Shown here one piece after another: positions 53,952 to 64,000 of a stretch of 64,000 bases of DNA. Position 1 is the stretch's first letter. Every line of letters starts with the position of its first letter. Position numbers and translations under genes: made by a program. The notes below the pieces were generated by a model that was not told the origin of the DNA, did not search any database, and saw nothing but the letters and a program-made list of their open reading frames with translations. Source of the stretch: Cerrena zonata (taxonomy: Eukaryota; Basidiomycota; Agaricomycetes; Polyporales; Cerrenaceae). The stretch spans positions 62,001 to 126,000 of the forward strand of contig JASBNA010000013.1 in assembly GCA_038087015.1 (NCBI GenBank), in the 5' to 3' direction.

Positions 53952-55549
53952 GTAATAATTCGATATTCTTCTTACAGAAGGACGGACTAGATACTAATTG
54001 TTCGGTGTATTCGTTGACTTCAGGATCGATTAAAATCCAAGACTTGAGTAATGGATCGTGGTCAAGAAATATTACTGATACGTTATTACCCGCCTATTAT
54101 GTAACTAATTGTTCTATAAGTAATGTTATTGAAAGGATTAATGATTTACTGGTCAGTGGATCCAAAAGCGATTGGGAAAAATCGTATAAATGTTCAATTT
54201 ATAATAGTAGTGATAACGGAGATACTTTTGTTGCATTACTTTTCACCATTAGTGGATCGTGTATATCGGGTTGGATGTTATCGCTAATATTCTTTCTATC
54301 GCCAAAGATTAAAAGGAAACCGATTTTAACACAATTAGCTACAATTTTTTATACTATAGTGACTACTATCTTATTAACTCATATCACTGATGTATCGACT
54401 AGTCAGTATTATCATGATACTCTTAATATAACCAAACTTTATGAAGGCATATATGGAACCTACCGATTATCATGTTACAATTGTGATATCACAGCTTCTA
54501 ACCATGTTGGCAGTTTTCCAAATTGTGGTTACTAAATTAACCTCGTCAAGGGTTAAATGGCACTCTGGGGTTATTGGTACCTTAATCATTTGTGCTTATA
54601 CGTCGATTTTGATTGCTTACGAAGCAGGGTTCAATAATATCAGAATGATTGAAGATAATGAAATAAGATACGAAATTACCTTTAATGGACTAATGATTCT
54701 GAGAATAGCCTTGAAAATCGTCTTTATTATCTGGTTTGCGTTTTTCTTGTTCTATTATACAACCAGCTTGAAAAACCCCCGGATTTGCTATACGAAACGT
54801 TTGATCCCCCTTGCTTTATTCATCTGGTTCATATTTGGCCTTCATCTTGTGTTGAGTATCTTATCAATTTCCTTATTCAAAAATAACTGGCTAGTTAATA
54901 CTTGGCTAAACCTAATTCCTAACCTACTTGAAATTTATCTATTAACTCTTGTTTGGGAGTGGATCTCTAGTGTCAAATTTATAGAAAAAAGATACGAGTT
55001 AATGGGGGTCTTGGGTAGAAGAATTAGTATAGACGATGTCGTTAGTTTCAGAGACGACAACGACCAATCACAATCCAAAATAAAAATCAATCCTTGAAAT
55101 CTTTCTTCAAATACGTCTTAAACGTTGCCTTGGGTAAACGTAACTCCCTTGCTGCTCCAACAATCAGATCCTACCTTGATAAAGATACTGAACTGCAAAT
55201 AATCCTTTCGGGGTCTACCAATTCTAGTAACTCAAAACAAATCACCGATACTACTTTGTTCAATACAGCTACAAATGCAAACACAAATTATAACGCTGGT
55301 AACGTCCCTCCATCCAACCAAAACGATGACCAGTCTATCCATTCCGAAGATACAACCCAAAGTTACGAAATCGAATACGTTGATAACTACGATATCTGGG
55401 ATGACTCCGAACAACCGCCTCAGGAAGGCCCTTCGTCCCAAGTCCAGCCCCAACCTCATCACTCCACTGATCATGACCCCCTTCCTCCACCTTTTGTCCC
55501 TCATCCTGGTTTCAGCCATGATGACTACTACCCTGATGAAAAGTCATAA
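53942..55549 (+). CDS. PalH/Rim21-family pH sensor, two frame breaks
   Basis: A seven-span plasma-membrane protein of the PalH family (Rim21/Dfg16), which starts the Rim101 ambient-pH pathway. A Cys-containing N-terminal ectodomain (LDTNCSVYSL, YVTNCSIS) precedes the first span (FVALLFTISGSCISGWMLSLIFF). Next come KRKPILTQLATIFYTIVTTILL and ISQLLTMLAVFQIVVTKL, the most conserved PalH spans, and four more. The cytoplasmic tail ends with a Pro/His/acidic segment. The frame breaks near 54450-54460 (between YEGIY and PTDYHVTIV) and near 55078. Joining the three parts gives about 530 residues, near Rim21 (533). Rim21 and Dfg16 cannot be told apart here. Confidence 0.78.
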
Positions 55550-55563
55550 TGTGGGACGATCCC

Positions 55564-55573
55564 ACCCGTACAT
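55564..55573 (+). promoter_or_regulatory. Rap1-like site upstream of HSP78
   Basis: ACCCGTACAT inside CCCACCCGTACATCC, the best match to the Rap1 consensus in this window. It lies 219 bases before the HSP78 ATG and just after the PalH stop. Confidence 0.5.
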
Positions 55574-55782
55574 CCGAGATTTTTTTTTTTGCTTTGTGCT
55601 AGAAACTTCTCGAATAATCCCGGCTGAAAAAGTCATTTAATGTACTATATATATATAACCTACTTCTTTAACTTAATTGCTTTAGTTCTCTCTTGTATTA
55701 ATAAGTTATCTTTTGGATTTGCATAGTTTAATAAAGATTCAGTTCAAGTATATCAAAGAAAAGAGAAGGATTGTAAATAACA

Positions 55783-58172
55783 ATGTTATCTGCAAGATCT
55801 AAGATACCATCAATTATGTCCAGAGCTCGGGCTCTGGTTTCTTTGAAGAGTTCTTCAAACAGTATCAGATCTCTTACAGCAATACGGCCATTGGTCGACA
55901 TGAGTGGCTCTCCTGCTAGTCCTTACGAAGCGTTTGCCACTCGTCAGCCTTTTAACTCAAGAAGATTATTCCACTCGTCTGCAGCTTCGAGATTGCAAAT
56001 GTCAATGAATAAAGAAGACGATAGACCAGCATTAGAAAAATTCGGACTGATTTGACCCAACTTGCTAAAGATGGGAAATTAGACCCTGTTATCGGGCGTG
56101 ATGAGGAAATACGTCGTACTGTTCAAATTTTGTCCAGAAGAACCAAAAATAATCCGGTACTTATAGGTAATGCTGGTACCGGTAAAACCGCCATCTTGGA
56201 AGGTTTGGCTCAAAGAGTTATCAAGGGTGAAGTTCCTGAAAGCATGAAGGATAAGCAAATCATCACTTTGGATTTGGCAGGTATCATTTCTGGGGCTAAA
56301 TTCAGAGGTGATTTTGAATCAAAATTAAAACAGATTCTTAAAGAAGTTGAAGAAAAACAAGGTAACGTTATTTTATTCATTGATGAGTTACACTTGTTAA
56401 TGGGCCTCGGTAAAGCTGAAGGTTCAATAGATGCTTCTAACTTGTTGAAGCCTGCATTGGCAAGAGGTAAACTTTCACTTTGTGGTGCCACCACTATTGA
56501 TGAATATCGTAAGTATGTTGAAAAAGATGCCGCTTTAGCAAGAAGATTTTCTCCGGTAATGGTAAGTGAGCCTACTGTGGAAGATACTATTTCAATCTTA
56601 CGTGGTTTGAGAGAACGTTACGAAGTTCATCACGGGGTTCGTATAACCGATTCTGCTTTAGTAACTGCTGCCTTATATTCCAATCGTTATATCACTGACA
56701 GATTTCTTCCCGATAAGGCAATTGACTTGGTTGATGAAGCATGCTCCACTTTAAGATTACAACATGAATCAAAACCTGATGCAATTGCTCAGTTGGATCG
56801 TCAAATAATGACCATTCAAATTGAATTGGAATCTTTGAGAAAAGAAGATGACCAATTATCTACTGATCGTAGATTGAAATTAGAAGAACTGTTGAAAGTT
56901 AAAGAAGAAGAATTAAGTGAATTAACTAAACAATGGGAAGCTGAAAAGGATTCTTTGGATGAAGTTAAAAGGGCTAAATCAGAATTAGAACAAGCCAGAT
57001 TCGACCTTGAACAATCTCAAAGACAAGGTGATTATGGTAAGGCTTCTGAATTACAATACTCAACCTATCCCCCGTTTAGAAAAACAAGTTCAAGAAGTGA
57101 CTGAAAAGGAAGTTGTTGGCTCGAACTTGCTTCACGATTCTGTCACTTCTGATGATATAGGTGCAGTTATTTCAAAAATGACTGGCATTCCTGTAACTAA
57201 CTTAATGAAGGTGAAAAAGATAAGTTGTTGGACATGGAAGTATTGTTGAAACAGAAAGTCATTGGTCAAGACGAAGCTATTAATGCTGTTGCTGATGCAG
57301 TTAGATTACAAAGAGCTGGTTTAACAAGTGATAAGAGACCAATTGCCTCTTTTATTTTCTTAGGTCCTACTGGTACCGGTAAAACGGAACTTACTAAGTC
57401 ATTGGCAGAATTTTTATTTAATGATAAATCCTCAGTTATCAGATTTGATATGTCTGAATTTCAAGAAAGACATACTGTTTCGAGATTAATCGGTGCCCCT
57501 CCAGGTTATGTCGGTCATGATGCATCGGGTGAATTGACTGAAGCAGTTAGACGGAAACCTTACTCGGTATTGCTTTTCGATGAATTTGAAAAAGCACATC
57601 CAGACGTTTCCAAACTATTATTACAAGTCTTGGATGAAGGTTCTTTGACTGACTCTCACGGAACCCATGTTGATTTCCGTAATACAATCATTGTTCTTAC
57701 CTCCAATATTGGACAAGAAATATTATTGGCAGATAAAGACACTTCTGATGATGGTCATATTAACGAAAATACGAAATCTCAAGTTACGGAAGCTTTAAGA
57801 CACCACTATCCACCAGAATTCTTGAACCGTTTAGATGAGGTTCTTATATTCAACAGATTGTCCAAGAAATCTTTAAGAAACATTTTAGAAATTCGTTTGA
57901 GAGAAATTAGTGAAAGATTATCCGATAAAAGAATTTCTCTTGATTTAACTTCTGAATCAAAAGATTTATTAACTAGCTTAGGTTATGATCCCGTTTACGG
58001 TGCTAGGCCTCTAAATAGAGTCTTACAAAAGAAATTGTTGAATCCTTTGGCCATGCTTTTGATCAAAGGTCAAGTTAAAGAAGCTGAGACTGTCCATATT
58101 GATGCCAAAGATGGACAGATTGTTGTTGAACCAAACCATGATGAGGTTCTTAATAGCGATACTAATCAATAA
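55783..58172 (+). CDS. HSP78: Mitochondrial ClpB-type disaggregase Hsp78, three frame breaks
   Basis: An AAA+ chaperone that resolves protein aggregates in the mitochondrial matrix. The N-terminal 75 residues are a basic, Ser-rich presequence. Like other Hsp78 proteins it lacks the ClpB N-domain and starts with [29 protein letters not shown] once the frame is repaired. AAA module 1 has GNAGTGKT and FIDELH; a coiled-coil M domain follows; module 2 has [16 protein letters not shown] and the C-terminal small domain. The frame breaks at 56044-56045 (one G short), about 57065 (one T extra) and 57208-57209 (one A short). Each repair gives continuous, highly conserved protein, about 795 residues in all (S. 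cerevisiae Hsp78 has 811). Confidence 0.93.
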
Positions 58173-58338
58173 TTAACGATTTAATGTAAATAGTATTTGA
58201 ATAGAAAATTGTAAATATTAATATATCGAAACTTTTATTTAGAAGGTATTTGTAATGATAGTTCACATTAGAAAGAAAGTAAAAAAATGATTTATAGAAT
58301 GAAGATTATAAAACAATATATGAATTAAGTTGAGCTTC

Positions 58339-61300
58339 TTAAAGTACTCTTCCAACAGTGGCACCATCAGCTATACGTTTTTGGGTTTCGTCCACTTTCT
58401 TTAAGGATTTACCACCTTGAATTTGGCCCAACAAAGCTCCAATATCAGGTGCTCCTCCCAAAGGTGGTCCACTGCTCGATGGTTGAGAAGGGAGTGCTGG
58501 TGGAGGTGGAGGTGGTGCTGGTGGTGCACCTGATGGAGCACTTGGAGGTGGTAGAGGTGGTGCCGGAGGTGGTGCACCAAAGCTGGCAGGAGGTGGTGGA
58601 GGTGGTGGGATACTTGAAGGAATTGGTGGTGCTTCTGAAGGAATTGGTGGTGCTTCTGAAGGAATTGGTGGTGCCTCTGATGGAATTGGTGGTGCCTCTG
58701 ATGGAATTGGTGGTGCCTCTGGTGGTACAGGTGGTGCAATCCAATCATTAGGTGGAGCTTGACTTGACAAAGTTGGTGGAGTGGCGAACTGGTCATCGGA
58801 GTCCTCATCAAAATCGTCATTTGCAGTAGTTGGTGGAGGAGGGGTTTGATTTGTTTCAATTGAAGGAATTACTTCTGGTGCTGGTGCCGGTGCTGGTGGG
58901 TCCGGTGCTTCTGATGGACTTGAATCAGTTCTAGCAGGAGGTTGAGACATACCACCAAATAACAAGCTAGCTAGCTTTGCTGCACCAGCTCTATTTGGAC
59001 CCTCATCGTCAGAAGAATTTTCATCATCGTCACTCCAGTCATTATCATCTAAACCTCTTTGAGAAGCCCTTTGTGCTTCTGCTTTTTTAGGGTCAATGCT
59101 TGCTTCTTTTGGAGCAGATTTGAAAAAGGGGTTAGTATTAGAGCGTGAGCTTGCACCACTATTAGCTCCATTCTGTTCATTAGGGGGTTGCATCTTAGCA
59201 AATGGGTTACTACTATGAGGTTGTTGAACCAGATTGTTATTCAGGGCTGGGGCTTGGTCAGCACTTACAGGTTTAGTGTGGTCCTCCTTCTCGGCATTGT
59301 TAGATAATTCACTCGATTGGGACTTTTCAATGGCTTGGGGTGGAGTAGGCTCTAACTGAGGTCTTTCAGCAACAGCCGCTTTGTCTTCAGTTACAGGTGT
59401 AGGAGCAGCAGATGATGATTTTTGAGAAGTTGGCTTGTAAGTCTGGGCCTGAGGAACAGTTGCATCGTCCCAGTCGTCATCGCTATCAGGTTTTTGTTCT
59501 CTCTTTTTCATTTCCTCCATTTCTTTCTTCAACTTTGCTAAGCGAGCTTCCTTTTCTTGTTTCTTCTTCAATTTGCGTTCATTTTCACGAGTTTCCATTT
59601 CTTGTTTTTGTTTCATCAAAGCAACATACTCCTCATCTTCATCATCGGATGACTCTTGCGTAGCTGATGGTGGTACTGCAGCTGGAACGGATGCAGCATC
59701 GGAAGAGATCGACTTAGGTTCTTCTAGTTTAGGTGGCTCTTGCTTAGGTGGCTCTTGCTTAGGTGGCTCTTGCTTAGGTGGCTCATCCTGGCTGGGTGAG
59801 GAAGGAAACTGGTTGACACGATGAGAAGATCCGGAAGGACTACCTCTATGTGGTCTACTAATACCTAATTTTGCCAATCTATCTTGCATTCGTTTTTCAG
59901 CTTGAGCTTTGATATATGCAGCTCTGTCCTCGGGACTTGAGTGGTTGTTGAGTGATGAGGAAGATGAATTTTGACCAGTCGATTGAGGAGTCGATTCCAA
60001 GGATCTATTATTTTGGACACTTGCACTAGGATAGTTTTGATCTAAAGATTGAGGTTGTCCCTTGCCTCGAGACATCCAGTCCATTGTACGATGATTGTGG
60101 GGGTACGATTGACTTCAAATCTCTAATGAAGGCGGCAACATGAGATGAAACATCTGTTCCATTTTCCCACTTGTTAGATCCAACTTCGTCCTTGGTACTA
60201 ACGTGCAAAAATGCTGCAGCACCGTCTTCAAGTTCTCTGATACTACCTTCAATATCGTTGATCATGTTGGATTGATTTTCTCTCTCTTTCTGGGCTTGTT
60301 CGCTCTCTTGTTGTAATTTAGAGTCTAAATCTTTGTTGGAGCCAGAACTGGCTGATTTGCCGGTTAAAGCAGCCATACGTTGTTTCAATAGTTGCTTAGA
60401 CTTGAATTTCTTTCTATCGTAGTCAGTCACTTCACCATTTGGACCAGTACCAACAATTCCTGACTCACCACTGTCTGGAGACCAATCTGGATTTTCTTTC
60501 GACAATCTTAACTTATAAAGTTCGACTTTCTGTTTAGCAATATCCTTATTCACAGCGTGAATCTTTGAAATTAAGCCAGGGACTCTGTCGCGGGTTAAAT
60601 AATTTAATTTATCTAATAATTGCTTCTTTTCATCGAAAGAACCCCTTGTAGCGGATGAATCATTTAATGACATTTGCACATTTTTGATTTGCGATTTGAG
60701 GAATTCAATGTCTCTGTAGTTCTTTTCGTCTAGACTCTTATTGGCATTCAACGAATCTTGATCTTCAGCATCTAATGCATCCAAAAGAATTTGTTTTTCA
60801 CGGATTAATTTTTTCAAATCATCAATAGTTAAATCATTATCGCGTGAAGTTTTGACACTACTTTTTGGTTGGTCATTCTCAGCAGCGTTACTTCTTCTTC
60901 TGTGACGTGAACTGGAGACATATCCAACATCTTCGTCATTGTTTTTAAATCTCGACCCATCTGTTTTAGCTTTTAACGGAGCAGGCTTTGCAGGTTTAAC
61001 TGCTCCACCTCCTTTCAAGGAATTCTTCAAAGAATCCATAGAATCTTGAAGATATTTTGTTGATGGGGGAATCAATTCTGGAGGTAATCTTAAAGGCAAC
61101 TCAAATCCATTTAATCTTCTATAGACAAGGTGCATGGCAACGGCAAATTCGTCTTTATTCAATTTACCTCTATTGTTAGAATCGACAAGATTCCATATAG
61201 ATTCTAAGTCTGGTCTTCCTAATCCAGATTTCCCGAAAATGCTAATTGCAACATCACCGTCTATAAATCCTTTTCTGGATTTATCCCAAGCACTAAAGAT

Positions 61301-62827
61301 ACCATCATAAATTTGTTTTTCTTGTTTGGTGATTGCCCAAGTAACGTTAGTTTTCAAACTACCACCCATAACATTCTGTAAGTTGTTACTTGGTAATTGA
61401 GAAGAAGGTAAAAAGTGTTCTTGCATAGCATTCAATCCAGGAATTCCTCCAGTTGGAGTAGATACGAAACCCCATTGGCCTGGTTTTCCCGTGGGTTGGG
61501 ATTGAAGGTATCCACCTGTTTGTTGAGGTTGGAATCCAGTAGTTTGTGGTTGGAACCCAGTAGCTTGGGGCTGGAATCCAGTAGCTTGGGGCTGGAATCC
61601 AGTAGCTTGTGGTTGGAATCCAGTAGTTTGTGGTTGGAATCCAGTAGTTTGCGGTTGGAGCCCTGTAGCTTGTGGCTGGAATCCATTATTCTGTGATTGA
61701 AATCCTGTAGCCTGAGGTTGAAAACCAGTGGTTTGTTGTTGAAGGGGACCTGTCTTTTGGGCAGGTAATTGGTTTTGGAACCCCGTAGTTTGGGCTTGAA
61801 GAGGGCCAGTTTTCTGAGTTGGGATCAAACCAGCAGTCTGCTGTGGTTGCAAAGGAATAAGCGACCCACCACCTGTTCTTTGAGAATTTAAAGGAGCTGG
61901 TGGTTGTTGGTTAGCAAAATTATTAAATCCGGTTTGCACTGGTTGGAATGCTCCACCAGTTGGTTGAGCAGTGAAAGAAGTTGTTGGCGGTGCTGGAGGG
62001 TTAAAACCAGTTGTTTGAGGAGCCAAAGACTGACTAAAAGATGAAAAGGGAGTATTTGCCAAAACCTTGGAAGGGTCCTCAGGAACAGAAAAGCTTATGG
62101 CATCAACAAAACTTTGAACTTCATTACGCCATTTCTCTGGTAATACTGCAGGGAGACTATCACCTTTCAAAGATAAATTACACAAGTGAAGTGCTAAAGC
62201 AAATTCGGGAAATAACAATGATCCCGATTTATTAGTATCTGCCAACGACCAAATTTCAGCCAAAGTAACTGGTTGCAAACCTGATCTAAGCAAAATATCA
62301 CGGGCAGTATCACCATTAATTGCCTGTTCACCTTTCGGTACCGCAGTTCTGAATAAGTGTTCAAATTTAGTTTGATCAGCAACGGTGATAAAGGATAATC
62401 TTATACTAGGTATCTTCAAATCATTATTTTCCGAAACATTTGAAACTGCTTGAGAAAATCCAGTCTTCTGTGGTTGTATGAATCCGGTAGCTTGTGGCTG
62501 GATAAATCCAGTTGCTTGTGGTTGAACAAATCCGGTTGCTTGGGATTGTAAAGGTTGTTGGCCAAGATTTGGTGCTGATAAACCACTTTGATTATACAAC
62601 CCAGTTTGTTGTAACTGGGGTTGCTGGAATTGAGGTTGTTGGAACTGTTGCTGTTGGAATTGCTGAGGATAGAATCCAGTTGCTTGGTTTTGCAATTGGG
62701 GTTGTGGATAGAACCCTGGTTGTTGAGGTTGACCAAATTGTTGCTGATTAGGATAACCGCCAGCGAAGCCTGTTTGCTGCTGTTGGTTATTAAATCCAGT
62801 CTGTTGTTGCTGATATGGATTATACAT
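58339..62827 (-). CDS. PAN1: Endocytic actin regulator Pan1, one frame break
   Basis: The scaffold that activates Arp2/3 at endocytic sites, partner of End3 and Sla1. Start ATG 62827 (MYNPYQQQ). The N-terminus is packed with Q-x-T-G repeats. EH domain 1 lies about residues 145-240 and EH domain 2 at about 505-600 (both with EF-hand-like DTNKSG/DSNNRG loops), followed by a coiled-coil (about 690-860). At 60099-60103 a G run (C on the coding strand) is one base too long; without it VP joins HNHRTMDWMSRGKG in the next frame. Then come an acidic/coiled region, 5 exact-length EAPPIPS repeats, poly-Pro, and a C-terminal WH2-like GALLGQIQGGKSLKKV. About 1,490 residues, like S. cerevisiae Pan1 (1,480). 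Confidence 0.92.
58619..58723. repeat. 21-base coding repeat, five copies, in PAN1
   Basis: Five consecutive 21-base units (plus-strand GGAATTGGTGGTGC(T/C)TCTGA) encode EAPPIPS on the minus strand. Units differ by only one or two bases, so the array is young or kept uniform by slippage. It lies in the Pro-rich region that binds SH3 domains of type I myosins. Confidence 0.93.
61520..61760. repeat. 21-base coding repeat encoding Q-x-T-G in PAN1
   Basis: Units of the type TGGAATCCAGTAG(T/C)TTG(T/G)GG(T/C) are repeated about nine times, encoding FQPQ(A/T)TG. About two dozen Q-x-T-G motifs occur in all in the first 450 residues. This is the known target type ([LIVM]xx[QT]xTG) of Ark1/Prk1 kinases. 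Confidence 0.88.
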
Positions 62828-63068
62828 TGATACTGAAATGCACAATTAACCCAGTTTATACAATTGACTAGATATTAATAAACAAAGTACGTAAGATCTT
62901 GATATCTATATAATTTAAAAAAAAGAAGTAATGATTGATTGTTCATTTCGAAATTCGTGGGCGAGAAAGTCGCTTTTCCCGTTTCTTCTTTACAGGTTAC
63001 GTATCAACGCAGTGATTTTTGCTTTTTATCACCGGGGTACGGGTGTTTTATATAGATATAGACTCTGA
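62828..63068. other. Intergenic: PAN1 promoter and THI20 3' region
   Basis: Short spacer. It contains the reverse complement of ACACCCGTACC at 63036-63046, about 210 bases upstream of the PAN1 ATG in PAN1's orientation. Confidence 0.45.
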
Positions 63069-64000
63069 TTAGTTTGGGGCAACAACTTCACTCCAAAAGT
63101 TGCATTCCAACATGGTGACTTTGTTAAAGATCTCGACAAGCTCGTCCAACCTTTCTGTAGTGATTAGGACGCCACTCAATAAAGTTTCTAGAGCGTCAAT
63201 TCCGTTTACGTGAGCTTCACGGTACCAATCGGAAGTATAATCAGCAATCCAGGAATCATAAATGTTTGATTCTTCTACGGAGACAGCATTTAAAAAGTCA
63301 TTGCCCGAGTTTTTATGGTCTTCACGGTATTTTAAAGTATTAATACCAGATTCTGCGTACCCATGGAGACATGGAGCTAAAGCAACTTTAATCCCCAAGA
63401 AGTCTTCTTTCCTGCCCATTTCAAGTAAGAAATCACAGTAATCTAAGCAGGCTTTACCGGGTTGTAATTCAATGTCCAAATCGACTTTATCGTAATCAAT
63501 GTTATATTTTTTTTGTAATTTACTTTTGTGTTTTTCAATTTCATTTACTACTTCTCCGATGATTAAGGCTTCTGAATGAGTTTGTTGGTAGTTTGGGGCC
63601 ACTGAGGCAGCCAATGCATGGACTTGTGCATAATTAACAAGATAATAGAAATCCTGTTTTAGAAAATAAAGAAATCTGTTGAAAGGTAACTTATTCTCGG
63701 CCAATTGGTGTAAAAACTCGTGTTCAGTATACTTTCTCCAATTCTCCTTAACTTTAGGGTGTTCTTTGAAAAATTCAAAAAATGTTTTGTGGCCAGTGAC
63801 TGCTGGGACTGTTGGCTTGATTATTGCCAGGACTCCGACTTCAGGGGTGACGGTATGATTTAAAGGACCGTTACCATGGCCAAGTTTCTTCTCCAAGCTG
63901 AGAATACCTCTGTGGATATAATTAATTGATAATGGCAAAGCTTGGTCTAAAGTTAAGCCTTTTGCAACATTGGACGCAATTGAGGAAGATAAGGTGCAAC
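63069..64000 (-). CDS. THI20: Thi20-type HMP-P kinase/thiaminase, C-terminal part
   Basis: A fusion of hydroxymethylpyrimidine-phosphate kinase and a TenA-type thiaminase II, used in thiamine synthesis and salvage. The 5' side is cut by the window edge. The visible frame begins in the kinase C-terminus (CTLSSSIASNVAKGLTLDQAL-PLSINYIHRGI), then a linker and the TenA domain: FFEFFKEHPKV, FNRFLYFLKQDFYYLVNYA, the Cys-containing CLDYCDFLLEMG, LAPCLHGYAE with the catalytic Cys, YDSWIADYTS and a terminal LECNFWSEV. No frame break is seen in the visible part. Whether it matches THI20, THI21 or THI22 is undecided; the TenA half is intact. Confidence 0.92.
   Translation of the reverse strand, partial: CTLSSSIASNVAKGLTLDQALPLSINYIHRGILSLEKKLGHGNGPLNHTVTPEVGVLAIIKPTVPAVTGHKTFFEFFKEHPKVKENWRKYTEHEFLHQLAENKLPFNRFLYFLKQDFYYLVNYAQVHALAASVAPNYQQTHSEALIIGEVVNEIEKHKSKLQKKYNIDYDKVDLDIELQPGKACLDYCDFLLEMGRKEDFLGIKVALAPCLHGYAESGINTLKYREDHKNSGNDFLNAVSVEESNIYDSWIADYTSDWYREAHVNGIDALETLLSGVLITTERLDELVEIFNKVTMLECNFWSEVVAPN

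Noticed and set aside
58401..58859. Long His/Leu-rich and Thr-rich ORFs in other frames of the PAN1 proline region.
   Set aside because: Shadow frames of a repetitive proline-coding segment.

Overview
This 64 kb window is nuclear DNA from a budding yeast (Saccharomycotina). Genes are mostly uninterrupted, AT-rich and closely packed on both strands. Almost all match conserved yeast proteins: PAN1, RIF1, KAP123, CHS, STE3, SSH1, RIB4, TIM22, HSP78, PET112, AAH1, FAL1, HPR1. Two genes (ATG8, SSH1) have short 5' introns with GTATGT donors and TACTAAC branch points. CTG codons are very scarce: I found none in the 1,030-codon chitin synthase frame. One CTG in the GatB gene falls where related proteins have a small residue. 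Both points suggest a CUG-Ser clade yeast (Candida/Debaryomyces relatives). This is an inference, and the species is not identified.

Layout. 0-5 kb: a Zn2Cys6 regulator cut by the left edge, and a Yck-type casein kinase. 5-10 kb: EAF3, an RGI1-family gene, an FRG1-like gene, TIM22 and a tail-anchored coiled-coil protein. 10-15 kb: chitin synthase and a 1.4 kb spacer with a minisatellite. 15-20 kb: AAH1, ATG8, an orphan nuclear-type protein and PET112. 20-27 kb: STE3, KAP123, FAL1 and a DAS2-like kinase. 27-35 kb: a NUP157/170 nucleoporin, a secreted M28 aminopeptidase, RIM1 and an orphan Asn/Gln-rich protein. 36-40 kb: a repeat-rich spacer, RIB4, SSH1 and a YPT10-like Rab. 40-50 kb: a TRF4/5 poly(A) polymerase, IKS1 and RIF1. 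50-58 kb: HPR1, a GGQ release-factor-like protein, a PalH/RIM21-type pH sensor and HSP78. 58-64 kb: PAN1 and the TenA end of THI20, cut by the right edge.

The genes form no single pathway or cluster; this is a normal housekeeping stretch. Several encode mitochondrial proteins (TIM22, PET112, RIM1, HSP78, the GGQ protein). Others serve the surface and secretory system (chitin synthase, PAN1, SSH1, STE3, the pH sensor, the aminopeptidase) or nuclear and RNA work (EAF3, KAP123, FAL1, TRF4/5, RIF1, HPR1, the nucleoporin).

The most striking feature is that nine otherwise well-conserved genes are broken by roughly fifteen one-base frame changes, many at short homopolymers. Uncorrected consensus errors explain this better than nine separate pseudogenes. 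Other points of interest are a Rap1-like ACCCGTACA motif repeated upstream of several ATGs, several unrelated minisatellites in promoters, and an Atg8 with a 16-residue tail after its processing glycine. I found no convincing tRNA, rRNA, transposon, CRISPR array or novel multi-gene system.
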